7,835 nucleotides of DNA from an uncultured Ruminococcus sp. (GTDB lineage Bacteria; Bacillota; Clostridia; Oscillospirales; Acutalibacteraceae), in contig CACYDZ010000005.1 in assembly GCA_902773265.1 (NCBI GenBank), positions 1 to 7,835 on the forward strand, written 5' to 3'. Each line of letters begins with the position of its first letter. The stretch's first letter is position 1. Positions 1 through 5,696 of the stretch are shown here, in pieces. The notes under the pieces are model-generated. The model did not search any database. It had not been told where the DNA came from and was given only the letters and a program-made list of their open reading frames with translations. The position numbers and the translations under genes were made by a program.

Positions 1-101
1 AAGGGCTTTGCCCTTTAAAATCCCACAAGGGGTTTCACCCCTTGACCCCACGAACTTTTTGAAAAAAGTTCGACAAAAACTTTTATAGCTCACTTCGTTC
101 G
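1..101. repeat. Intergenic hairpin cluster A
   Basis: Three perfect inverted repeats stand in a row: AAGGGC/GCCCTT at 1-15 (loop TTT), CAAGGGGT/ACCCCTTG at 26-44 (loop TTC) and CGAACTTTTT/AAAAAGTTCG at 51-72 (loop GA). A short block follows at 76-101 containing CTTCGTTCGG. The same modules recur in the opposite orientation at 2602-2751 with sequence changes that keep the stems paired. The window begins inside the first hairpin, so the cluster may extend further left. It lies just downstream of the minus-strand parA gene, but none of its hairpins is followed by a clean U-tract on that strand, so it is not a textbook terminator. No protein is encoded. It resembles the dispersed intergenic palindrome families of Clostridia; I cannot name the family. 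Confidence 0.8.
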
Positions 102-176
102 GAATGTTTATCACAAGTTCGGTTTATACCATGAAAAGTGGGCATGGTTATGAAGATGAGTGTAGTCTTTCATATC

Positions 177-938
177 TTAATGATTAGCAATAATTTCTTT
201 AGCCAGATTGATGTAGGCAATACTTCCCTTACCTGACTTATCGTAATACATAACGGGCATTCCGAAACTCGGTGCTTCTGACAAACGCACACTTCTCGGT
301 ACTACTGTTCCCAATACTTTTTTCGGAAAATATTTCTTGACTTCTGCCACAACCTGCTGTGTCAGATTTAATCTTCCGTCATACATCGTCAGCAATACAC
401 CTTCTAATTCCAGCTTGTTGTTATATTTTCTCTTGACAAGCCGTATTGTATTAATAAGTTGTGATAATCCTTCCAAAGCATAATATTCACACTGGATAGG
501 TATTAACACCGTATCACTGAAACATAACGCATTTGCCGTCACAATTCCTAAAGACGGCGGACAGTCAATAATAATATAATCATAATTACTCCTTACAGGT
601 GTAATACCGTTTTTAAGTAAGGATTCTCTTTTAGGTTTGTCCGCCATTTCCAGTTCTGCCCCTGCCAGATTGATACTGGAGGGTAAAATAGCTAAATTTT
701 CAAATTTTGTCGGCAAAATAACCTTCTGTACATCAACTTCATCAACCAATAAATCATACGCTGTATATTGTAACTGACTTTTGTCAATGCCTACGCCACT
801 TGTGGAATTTCCCTGTGGGTCGATATCTACAAGCAAAGTTTTTTTGCCCTGAATACCTAATCCTGCCGCCAGATTAACCGCTGTAGTGGTTTTGCCGACA
901 CCACCTTTCTGGTTGGCTACCGAAATTACCTTAGCCAT
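177..938 (-). CDS. parA: ParA/Soj family chromosome-partitioning ATPase
   Basis: This is a 253-residue MinD/ParA-type P-loop ATPase. Members bind ATP, dimerise on DNA and are stimulated by ParB to move or position the replication-origin region. The deviant Walker A motif KGGVGKTTT is at residues 11-19, the VDIDPQGN motif at 37-44 and Walker B DYIIIDCPPSLG at 120-131; the full length is normal for chromosomal Soj. I chose the ATG at 938 (MAKVISVANQ): an AAGGAGAG ribosome binding site lies 8 bases upstream, and known family members start at this point. The alternative ATG at 959 lies upstream of that site and would add seven atypical residues. No parB follows within the 176 bases downstream, where there is only a hairpin cluster; a partner could lie beyond the window. 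A plasmid or integrative-element ParA is possible but nothing here suggests mobility. Confidence 0.93.
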   Translation of the reverse strand: MAKVISVANQKGGVGKTTTAVNLAAGLGIQGKKTLLVDIDPQGNSTSGVGIDKSQLQYTAYDLLVDEVDVQKVILPTKFENLAILPSSINLAGAELEMADKPKRESLLKNGITPVRSNYDYIIIDCPPSLGIVTANALCFSDTVLIPIQCEYYALEGLSQLINTIRLVKRKYNNKLELEGVLLTMYDGRLNLTQQVVAEVKKYFPKKVLGTVVPRSVRLSEAPSFGMPVMYYDKSGKGSIAYINLAKEIIANH

Positions 939-985
939 CGCACAATCTCTCCTTTCCATGAAATCCTATAATGCTGACACTGAAA

Positions 986-1014
986 ATTATATCATCTTTA
1001 ACAACAAATGAAAA
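986..1014 (-). promoter_or_regulatory. Putative parA promoter
   Basis: On the minus strand a perfect -10 hexamer TATAAT (986-991) is preceded, 17 bases upstream, by a weak -35 TTTTCA (1009-1014, four of six matches). Transcription would start near 979, giving a leader of about 40 bases before the parA ATG at 938. Confidence 0.55.
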
Positions 1015-1151
1015 GTACTTATCGTTATATTTTCTTATAGATTTTTGTAAATTTATTTTATGTGGTTTTAAGTTGCTAGCTGAATTTGCTTGTCGTATAT
1101 GTCAATAAAAAATAAAAATATTAGCTAAGTTGCCGATTTTTTTACATTTAT

Positions 1152-1180
1152 TTGACAGCTTTAATGATTGCCTGTATAAT
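1152..1180 (+). promoter_or_regulatory. Consensus promoter of the LRR gene
   Basis: A perfect -35 TTGACA (1152-1157) and a perfect -10 TATAAT (1175-1180) are separated by the ideal 17 bases. Expected start is near 1187, giving a leader of about 44 bases. This is the strongest-looking protein-gene promoter in the window, suggesting high basal sigma-A transcription unless repressed. The rest of the 939-1230 divergent spacer is AT-rich; I see no operator in it. Confidence 0.88.
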
Positions 1181-1215
1181 AAAAGTAATTAGGCTTATAG
1201 GCTTTAATGACATAC

Positions 1216-1222
1216 AGGAGGA
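1216..1222 (+). promoter_or_regulatory. Ribosome binding site of the LRR gene
   Basis: AGGAGGA is nearly full complementarity to the 16S anti-SD, with its AGGAGG core ending 9 bases before the ATG at 1231. It fixes the start codon of the zinc-ribbon/LRR gene. Confidence 0.85.
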
Positions 1223-1230
1223 TTTGAAAA

Positions 1231-2511
1231 ATGGGAGAAAGTAAATTATCATGCGACATTTGTGGCGGAAAGGTCGTAATGCAGTCAGGCGGAAAATTCG
1301 GCATTTGTGAAAACTGCGGTACAAAGTACACTGTCGAAAGAATGAGAGAAATGCTGAGTATATCGGGCATTGAAACCGCAAAGGAAAAAGAAGATATTGA
1401 GCGTTGGAAAAATATGCTTTCCATGTATCTGAGTAACTTTGATTTTGTGGCTGCGGAAAATGCTGTTAAGAAAATTCTGGAAGTCAGCAACGGTGACAGT
1501 AAAGATGTACAAAATCTTTACAAGTATCTTCAGGTATGGAAATATATTGATATCAAACACGGTGTACTGACCAAATACAGCGGTAAAGCTGATACAGTAG
1601 TCATTCCCAGTGGTGTAAAGGTTATTGAGAGAGAGGCATTTCGTGGAAATAAATATCTCAAGGAAATTGCTTTGCCGAACAGTCTGAAAAAGATTGATGA
1701 TGAAACTTTCAGTGAATGTGAAAGTCTTGTTGCCATTACTATTCCGAAAAGTGTCACGAAAATCGGTGAGGGAGCATTCAGAGGTTGTTCCTCTTTGATT
1801 TCCGTACAGTTGCCGTCCAGTGTTACCAGAATAGGAGAAAGTGCATTTCGTGGTTGCAGCAGTCTGAAAAGTATCCATATTCCTGACACAGTAACCAGTA
1901 TAGGGGACTATGCGTTTTATGGTTGTAGCAGTCTGACCACTGTACAGATACCTGTGGGCATTACCAAAATCGGAGAAAGAACATTCAGTGGTTGTTCCAA
2001 TCTTATCAATATTCAGATTCCTTTGGGCATTACGACTATCAGTGACGGTGCTTTCAGTGGTTGCAGTGGTTTGGTTTCCATAGATATTCCCAGCAGTGTC
2101 AATTTTATCGGTGACGGTGCTTTCAGAAGTTGCAGTTCTGTTACGGATATTCATATGGCAAACAGTGTTACGGATATCGGGCAATATGCCTTTTGTGGTT
2201 GCAATAGTCTGACCAATGTACAGATTTCTAATGGTGTTTCGATGATAAGGAGTGGTGTATTTGCCAGTTGTTCAAAATTGGAAGATATATTTATTCCTAA
2301 CAGTGTAAGAAGTATCGGTAACGGTGCATTTGCCGGTACACCTTTCGGAAGAAAGCAAAGTGACTGGATAACGGCTTTGAAATGTCAGTGGTGTGGCGGT
2401 TCGTTCAGTGCGGACGGTTATTGCAGTCGTTGTGGACGAAAGAGAAATTATACCATAGAAAGTAAAGCAAAGGGAAAAATCCTGACCCCTAAACCACCGA
2501 CTAAATTGTAA
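1231..2511 (+). CDS. Cytosolic zinc-ribbon / BspA-type leucine-rich-repeat protein
   Basis: The protein has 426 residues and unknown function. It begins with a zinc ribbon (C8-x2-C11 and C26-x2-C29, context CDICGG and CENCGTKY), followed by a charged, probably helical segment at about 35-110. Ten complete 23-residue BspA/LRR_5-type repeats occupy residues 125-354, with an eleventh partial repeat to about 370; the typical unit reads IPxSVTxIGxxAFxGCSSL. A second zinc ribbon follows (C385-x2-C388 and C398-x2-C401), then a basic, proline-containing tail. There is no signal peptide, lipobox, membrane segment or sorting motif, so I infer a cytosolic protein, unlike the classic secreted BspA adhesins. 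LRR folds usually bind proteins and zinc ribbons often bind nucleic acid or protein, so a scaffold or adaptor role is an inference only. The gene is monocistronic, with its own consensus promoter and terminator. Confidence 0.93.
   Translation: MGESKLSCDICGGKVVMQSGGKFGICENCGTKYTVERMREMLSISGIETAKEKEDIERWKNMLSMYLSNFDFVAAENAVKKILEVSNGDSKDVQNLYKYLQVWKYIDIKHGVLTKYSGKADTVVIPSGVKVIEREAFRGNKYLKEIALPNSLKKIDDETFSECESLVAITIPKSVTKIGEGAFRGCSSLISVQLPSSVTRIGESAFRGCSSLKSIHIPDTVTSIGDYAFYGCSSLTTVQIPVGITKIGERTFSGCSNLINIQIPLGITTISDGAFSGCSGLVSIDIPSSVNFIGDGAFRSCSSVTDIHMANSVTDIGQYAFCGCNSLTNVQISNGVSMIRSGVFASCSKLEDIFIPNSVRSIGNGAFAGTPFGRKQSDWITALKCQWCGGSFSADGYCSRCGRKRNYTIESKAKGKILTPKPPTKL
1603..2340 (+). repeat. Tandem 69-bp repeats encoding LRR units
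   Basis: Inside the LRR gene, ten back-to-back units of exactly 69 bp (1603-2292) plus a partial eleventh encode the 23-residue repeats. No unit is longer or shorter than another. At the DNA level the copies share the segment for AFxGC(S/N)SL but are otherwise diverged, so the array is old rather than freshly amplified. The first two units and the last two are the least conserved, as expected for capping repeats. Confidence 0.88.
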
Positions 2512-2518
2512 AAAAATG

Positions 2519-2558
2519 ACAGCCTGTTGATATAATGTCAACAGGCTGTTTGTATTTT
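2519..2558. terminator. Terminator after the LRR gene, possibly bidirectional
   Basis: A perfect 12-bp stem (ACAGCCTGTTGA at 2519-2530 with TCAACAGGCTGT at 2538-2549) has a 7-base loop. It begins 7 bases after the LRR stop codon and is followed on the plus strand by TTGTATTTT. On the minus strand the same hairpin is followed, after CA, by a run of seven T. It could therefore also stop any transcription leaking leftwards from the lipoprotein operon. Confidence 0.87.
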
Positions 2559-2562
2559 ACGG

Positions 2563-2751
2563 CTTATTTTTCAAAACCTATTTTTTTTGAAAAATAAGTA
2601 GGCAAAAAAACTTTTAAGTCTCGCTTCGCTCGAATTATTATCAAAGGTTGAGCGTTGAAAATGAAAAGTTTTTGTCCACTTTTTTCAAAAAGTGGGCAGG
2701 GTCAAGGGGCGGCAGCCCCTTGTCAGGATTTTAAAGGGCGAAGCCCTTTAA
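2563..2751. repeat. Intergenic hairpin cluster B (two opposed units)
   Basis: This run contains four palindromic modules. A 14-bp stem joins 2563-2576 to 2585-2598. A 9-bp stem CCACTTTTT/AAAAAGTGG lies at 2676-2695, an 8-bp stem CAAGGGGC/GCCCCTTG at 2703-2722 and a 9-bp stem TTAAAGGGC/GCCCTTTAA at 2731-2751. A short palindromic block TCGCTTCGCTCGA lies at 2621-2633. The right part (2662-2751) matches cluster A in inverted orientation, module for module. The left part (2563-2632), read on the minus strand, carries the CGAGCGAAGCGAG plus AAAGTTTTT block of cluster A followed by its own long hairpin. Cluster B thus looks like two units in opposite orientation. Most of the 295-base gap between the LRR gene and the lipoprotein gene is this element; no gene is present. 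Confidence 0.8.
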
Positions 2752-2771
2752 TCGGCTAAAAATTCCAAAAC

Positions 2772-2793
2772 AAAATTTGCGTAAGCAAATTTT
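2772..2793 (-). terminator. Terminator of the lipoprotein operon
   Basis: A perfect 9-bp stem (AAAATTTGC with GCAAATTTT) encloses a four-base loop, 13 bases beyond the lipoprotein stop codon. On the minus strand the stem ends in TTTT and continues GTTTTGG, a moderately U-rich tail. It may also be the end module of hairpin cluster B. Confidence 0.6.
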
Positions 2794-2806
2794 AGCAATA
2801 AAATAA

Positions 2807-3742
2807 TCAATTCAGAACCGTTTTGAGTGTGGTAACATTTCTGGTCATCAAAGATAAATAAGTTTCCCCATTGTCGAAATCTTCTTTGGAGAGATTGTGA
2901 CAGGAATAAAAAGTCATCACTTTGGTATTGGTTTCTTTGGCGATAGTTTCGGCAACGGTTGCATTACTGAGTTCGATTTTCAATATGACAGGGATATTGT
3001 CCTTTCTGACTTTGTCGGTGAGAAAGGCAATGGTTGAAGCACTGGGTTCAGTTTCTGATGAACAACCCGGAAATGCTGCATAATATTTTAAGTGATAGGT
3101 TTCTGTAAAGTAGCGTAACGGAAAACGGTCACCGAAAATCAGTTCTTTACGCTTGGCACTGTCAACAACATCTTTGAATTGTTTGTCCAACGCATTTAAT
3201 TGACGGATATACTTTTCTGTATTGGTACGGTAAAATTCTGTGTTTTGTGTATCAGCATGACAAATGGCGTCACTGATAGCATTAACCATTTTAACAGCAT
3301 TCTGCGGTGAAGTCCAGATATGTTCATCAATTTCTGTTTCGCCTTCGTCATCATCTGTTTCCATACCCTCTACAGTTTCCTCGTCTACGGTGGTGACATA
3401 ATCGATTAATTTGATAAGTTTTGTTTTTTGGGTGTCTATGGAATCCAGAATACTGTCTATCCAGCTGTCACTCTCACCGCCAATATACAGAAATATATCC
3501 GCTTCTTCTATGCTGATAATGTCCTGTGGTGTAGGTTCATAGGTATGGCTTTCTCCGGCGGGGGGAATTAACATACGAAGATTGGCTTTTTCTCCTGTAA
3601 TCTGCCGTGCAAAATCATACTGCGGAAATATTGTCGCTACAATATTCAGTTTGCTGTTGTCTTTATGTGTAGTATTGGTACAGGCACTCAGTGATAATAA
3701 AAAAATGATGGCAATCAGTAATAAAGACAGAAATTTTTTCAA
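2807..3742 (-). CDS. Zinc/metal ABC transporter substrate-binding lipoprotein (ZnuA-like)
   Basis: The product (311 residues) is an extracytoplasmic cluster A-I metal-binding protein tethered by lipid. It has a basic N-terminus, a hydrophobic signal segment and a lipobox LSAC with the modified Cys at residue 21. Family motifs follow in order: IPPAGESHTYEPTPQDI (ligand His66), DEHIWTSPQNA (His141), FGDRFPLRYF (203-212), YYAAFPGCSSETEPSAST, and YSCHNLSKEDFDNGETYL near the C-terminus. An acidic stretch around 125-140 precedes His141, where many ZnuA proteins have a His-rich loop. The third classical ligand His in the HxAFxYF motif is absent (DRFPLRYF instead). I start at TTG 3742 because GGAGG lies 8 bases upstream; a TTG at 3757 would sit on the ribosome binding site. 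It follows the NlpC gene by 45 bases with no terminator. No permease or ATPase gene is adjacent. Zinc is likely; manganese cannot be excluded. Confidence 0.88.
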   Translation of the reverse strand: MKKFLSLLLIAIIFLLSLSACTNTTHKDNSKLNIVATIFPQYDFARQITGEKANLRMLIPPAGESHTYEPTPQDIISIEEADIFLYIGGESDSWIDSILDSIDTQKTKLIKLIDYVTTVDEETVEGMETDDDEGETEIDEHIWTSPQNAVKMVNAISDAICHADTQNTEFYRTNTEKYIRQLNALDKQFKDVVDSAKRKELIFGDRFPLRYFTETYHLKYYAAFPGCSSETEPSASTIAFLTDKVRKDNIPVILKIELSNATVAETIAKETNTKVMTFYSCHNLSKEDFDNGETYLSLMTRNVTTLKTVLN

Positions 3743-3750
3743 TTTGATAT

Positions 3751-3755
3751 CCTCC
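3751..3755 (-). promoter_or_regulatory. Ribosome binding site that fixes a TTG start
   Basis: GGAGG on the minus strand sits 8 bases before TTG (3740-3742), which opens the sequence MKKFLSLLL, a standard lipoprotein signal. No ATG is available in frame near this site. Confidence 0.82.
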
Positions 3756-3787
3756 AATATTTTCTACCTGAGAAGTATTGTTATAAC

Positions 3788-5161
3788 TTATTCCATAACA
3801 CGCCTTATCGTATAATAACCGCCTATATTGCAATCACGCATGACCATATAGCCCTCGTCATAAGCGTGAACCCGTCCGCCGTGACCGTCATATAAGGCAA
3901 CATGACCGGGATAACATAAAATATCTCCTTCTTTCGCTTCTTCAATGGATGCTACTTCTTCACCCGCCAGATATAGGTCTGTCCGTATCCCCCATAAATT
4001 TATCCCGAATCTTTCATACACACTGCAGATAAATCCTGAACAGTCTACTCCTGACGCTAAATCCGTACCGCCCCATATGTAAGGAATTTTTCCCACATAG
4101 CGGAAAGCCTCATGTATAACGGTATCTGCCGGAACAGGGTCAACGGGAATATATACGCTGACTGATGGGTCATGTCTTTGGGGTAACATTGTTCCCTCAG
4201 CAATGATATGACAACTTGACGATAAATAAGTACCGTCCATAGTAGTACATACAGCATCACATTCACCGTCACCGACAATCGTAATATTGCCCTCTTTGTC
4301 TACCAACGCTACATTGGTATCTGTACTGTGCCAGCGTACAGACTGATTTGTGGCATTATAAGGACTGATGACTGCCGTCAGTTGAACATCTTCGATTTGA
4401 GGACCAATAAATTCATATTCTTCATAATAACTGTAAATATCTGTTACTTTTATCGGCGTTTCCACAGTAATGTAACAATATGCACTCAATCCGTTTTCAG
4501 TGGTACAGGTGATGATGGCATTTCCCTCTCCTACCGATTTCACAAGTCCGTCTTTTACTGTAGCAACACTTTCATCATCTGTCTGCCATGTGAGTTTTTT
4601 CTCGGTCACACTTTTTTCGGGATGGAGTATAGCAGTTAATTTCAGCGGTTGTTTGAGGGAAGTCATCAGATAGCTTTCTTTATCCAGTGTAATGCTTTCG
4701 GGATAAATCGGTTCAGAAACTGTCACCGTAACTTTTAAAGTAGTGTCGGTATCATCATCTGTACAAAGTACAATGGTTTTCCCTTTGGCAATTCCTTTGA
4801 TTTTACCGTTCTTGTCAACGGTAACGATTTTCGGATTTTCGGATTTCCATGTTAAGTTCAGCAACGATTTTTTGACACCGCCGGCAAGTCTGATATCATG
4901 ACTGCTTCCTTTTTTGAGAGCAATTTCCCTCCGGTCAAGCTGAAAGGAATATTTAGGGGTAATGAGTTTTGTTTTTTTCGGAATTTCACTTGCGATTTCC
5001 GTAGATTGTATAATGGTATAATCAGCATTATGCTGTTTTTCTGTGATAACAACCTTTCTGATGTTGACAATGCCCATAATACAAACAGATACGGTTACTG
5101 CCATTACAGAAAACAGAATAATCACCACTTTTTTATTTTTTTCCTGCCAGAATTTTTTCAT
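3788..5161 (-). CDS. Membrane-anchored Ig-like (Big2) x3 and NlpC/P60 cell-wall peptidase
   Basis: The product (457 residues) is probably a cell-wall hydrolase acting outside the membrane. A lysine-rich N-terminus precedes one hydrophobic segment (residues 10-32) without a clear signal-peptidase site, so it is probably a membrane anchor. Three bacterial Ig-like (Big2) domains follow at about 68-147, 151-233 and 236-322, each with the W/V...VTVDKNGKIKGI...GKTIVLCT type pattern. A proline-rich linker leads to an NlpC/P60 domain at about 344-457, with nucleophile Cys374 (SGVDCSGF), His420 (GHVALYDG) and a likely third residue His432. Such enzymes cut peptide stems of peptidoglycan, typically gamma-D-Glu links. 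I start at ATG 5161, with AAGG 8 bases upstream, because a promoter at 5202-5230 lies inside the longer reading frame that begins at 5323. It is the first gene of a unit with the metal-binding lipoprotein. Confidence 0.9.
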   Translation of the reverse strand: MKKFWQEKNKKVVIILFSVMAVTVSVCIMGIVNIRKVVITEKQHNADYTIIQSTEIASEIPKKTKLITPKYSFQLDRREIALKKGSSHDIRLAGGVKKSLLNLTWKSENPKIVTVDKNGKIKGIAKGKTIVLCTDDDTDTTLKVTVTVSEPIYPESITLDKESYLMTSLKQPLKLTAILHPEKSVTEKKLTWQTDDESVATVKDGLVKSVGEGNAIITCTTENGLSAYCYITVETPIKVTDIYSYYEEYEFIGPQIEDVQLTAVISPYNATNQSVRWHSTDTNVALVDKEGNITIVGDGECDAVCTTMDGTYLSSSCHIIAEGTMLPQRHDPSVSVYIPVDPVPADTVIHEAFRYVGKIPYIWGGTDLASGVDCSGFICSVYERFGINLWGIRTDLYLAGEEVASIEEAKEGDILCYPGHVALYDGHGGRVHAYDEGYMVMRDCNIGGYYTIRRVME

Positions 5162-5201
5162 GAAAAACACCTTGAATATATTATGATAATCTTTAAAAAA
5201 C

Positions 5202-5230
5202 ACTATAACATAAGTATTCTGCTTTATCAA
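5202..5230 (-). promoter_or_regulatory. Promoter of the NlpC-lipoprotein operon
   Basis: On the minus strand, -35 TTGATA (5225-5230) and -10 TATAGT (5202-5207) have a 17-base spacer and five of six matches each. Transcription would start near 5195, about 34 bases before the ATG at 5161. This rules against the upstream in-frame ATG at 5323. Confidence 0.75.
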
Positions 5231-5246
5231 GAAAAGAAAGCCAAAG

Positions 5247-5268
5247 TTAAATGTAAATTTACATTTAA
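5247..5268. promoter_or_regulatory. Perfect 22-bp palindrome, candidate operator
   Basis: TTAAATGTAAA is followed directly by its exact reverse complement. The palindrome ends 16 bases upstream of the -35 of the NlpC-lipoprotein promoter (minus-strand view), a usual place for an activator site or upstream operator half. There is no spacer and no U-tract, so it is more likely a dimer-binding DNA site than a terminator. The core TGTAAATTTACA does not match the Zur (TCGTAAT-n-ATTACGA), AdcR (TTAACnnGTTAA) or CzrA (TGAA-n6-TTCA) consensus as I know them. The cognate regulator is therefore unknown. Confidence 0.5.
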
Positions 5269-5416
5269 GGAAAAGATTATCTTTGTTTTTACCCATTATA
5301 TGACAGTATGCCTTTAAAATCATGTTCTGTATTTACATATTATTCATAAAAGATGTTATATATTATAATAAATTCGTCATATTTTTGATGAAGTTACAAA
5401 AATTTCCAAAAAAAGA
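5269..5416. other. AT-rich divergent spacer without recognisable gene
   Basis: The stretch between the NlpC gene start (5161) and the 5S gene (5481) is 319 bases. Its two ends carry the promoter and palindrome of the NlpC operon and the 5S promoter. The middle part described here is very AT-rich, and I see no gene with a ribosome binding site, no hairpin and no repeat in it. Confidence 0.6.
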
Positions 5417-5445
5417 TTGAAATTTAAAGAAAACAGTGTTATAAT
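5417..5445 (+). promoter_or_regulatory. Dedicated 5S rRNA promoter
   Basis: -35 TTGAAA (5417-5422) and a perfect -10 TATAAT (5440-5445) are 17 bases apart. The upstream side is A/T-rich with an A-tract (AAAAAAAG at about 5408-5415), resembling an UP element. Start is expected near 5452, about 29 bases before the mature 5S. Confidence 0.85.
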
Positions 5446-5451
5446 AAAGAT

Positions 5452-5467
5452 GTTGTTGAGGAACAAC
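5452..5467 (+). other. Leader hairpin upstream of 5S
   Basis: GTTGTT and AACAAC form a 6-bp stem around a GAGG loop, exactly where the transcript should begin and 13 bases before the mature 5S end. It could protect the 5' end or mark processing; that role is inferred. Confidence 0.5.
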
Positions 5468-5480
5468 TTCTTAAAATGTA

Positions 5481-5596
5481 GTTGGTGTTGATGACGCTGA
5501 GGGTACACCTGTTCCCATCCCGAACACAGAAGTTAAGCTCAGTGGTGCCGAAGATACTTGACTGGTGACGGTCTGGAAAAATAGGGAAATGCCAAC
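5481..5596 (+). rRNA. rrf: 5S ribosomal RNA, solitary gene
   Basis: The 116-base gene contains the conserved loop B/C segment CCCGAACACAGAAGTTAAGC. The terminal helix pairs GTTGGTG at the 5' end with TGCCAAC at the 3' end, including G-U pairs. The helix IV hairpin (GACTGGTGACGGTC) and loop E region are recognisable and the molecule appears intact. No 23S or 16S sequence precedes it: the upstream neighbour is a divergent peptidase gene. It therefore stands alone with its own promoter and terminator. Its product joins the large ribosomal subunit with L5, L18 and L25-type proteins. The mature ends are estimated from the terminal helix and could be off by a few bases. Confidence 0.95.
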
Positions 5597-5605
5597 ATTC
5601 TGAAG

Positions 5606-5635
5606 CGGCTACCCGGAGGGTAGTCGTTTTGTTTT
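5606..5635 (+). terminator. Terminator of the 5S gene
   Basis: A 9-bp GC-rich stem (CGGCTACCC with GGGTAGTCG, one G-U pair) with a GGA loop is followed by TTTTGTTTTT. It lies 9 bases after the 5S 3' end and is a strong intrinsic terminator. On the minus strand there is no T-run, so it does not clearly stop the arsR-side transcript. Confidence 0.93.
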
Positions 5636-5696
5636 TGTCCGTTAAAGGTATAACGAACAGTTCTTTTGAATGACATTGTTGGTTATTATTGATGGT

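Noticed and set aside
1..176. Riboswitch or small RNA gene in the left edge
   Set aside because: The folding potential is explained by the repeat modules shared with 2563-2751, and no known riboswitch core is recognisable.
939..959. Longer parA start at 959
   Set aside because: It lies upstream of the AAGGAGAG ribosome binding site that serves the ATG at 938, and adds residues not seen in Soj proteins.
1285..2184. Long open frame on the minus strand inside the LRR gene
   Set aside because: It mirrors the repetitive LRR coding sequence, has low-complexity Thr/Asn-rich composition and matches no family I recognise.
1603..2340. CRISPR-like or minisatellite array
   Set aside because: The 69-bp periodicity is fully explained by the in-frame leucine-rich repeats, whose copies are diverged and lack spacers.
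5171..5190. Possible CzrA/SmtB operator (TGAA half site) in the peptidase leader
   Set aside because: A TGAA is present but no TTCA partner lies at the 6-base spacing, so the operator is not supported.
4898..5317. Plus-strand open frame opposite the peptidase N-terminus
   Set aside because: Phe/Asn-rich translation typical of antisense AT-rich DNA, and no ribosome binding site.
5162..5323. N-terminal extension of the NlpC gene to an ATG at 5323
   Set aside because: The extension contains the promoter at 5202-5230 and the 22-bp palindrome. It has no ribosome binding site of note and puts 54 atypical residues before a normal basic/hydrophobic N-terminus.
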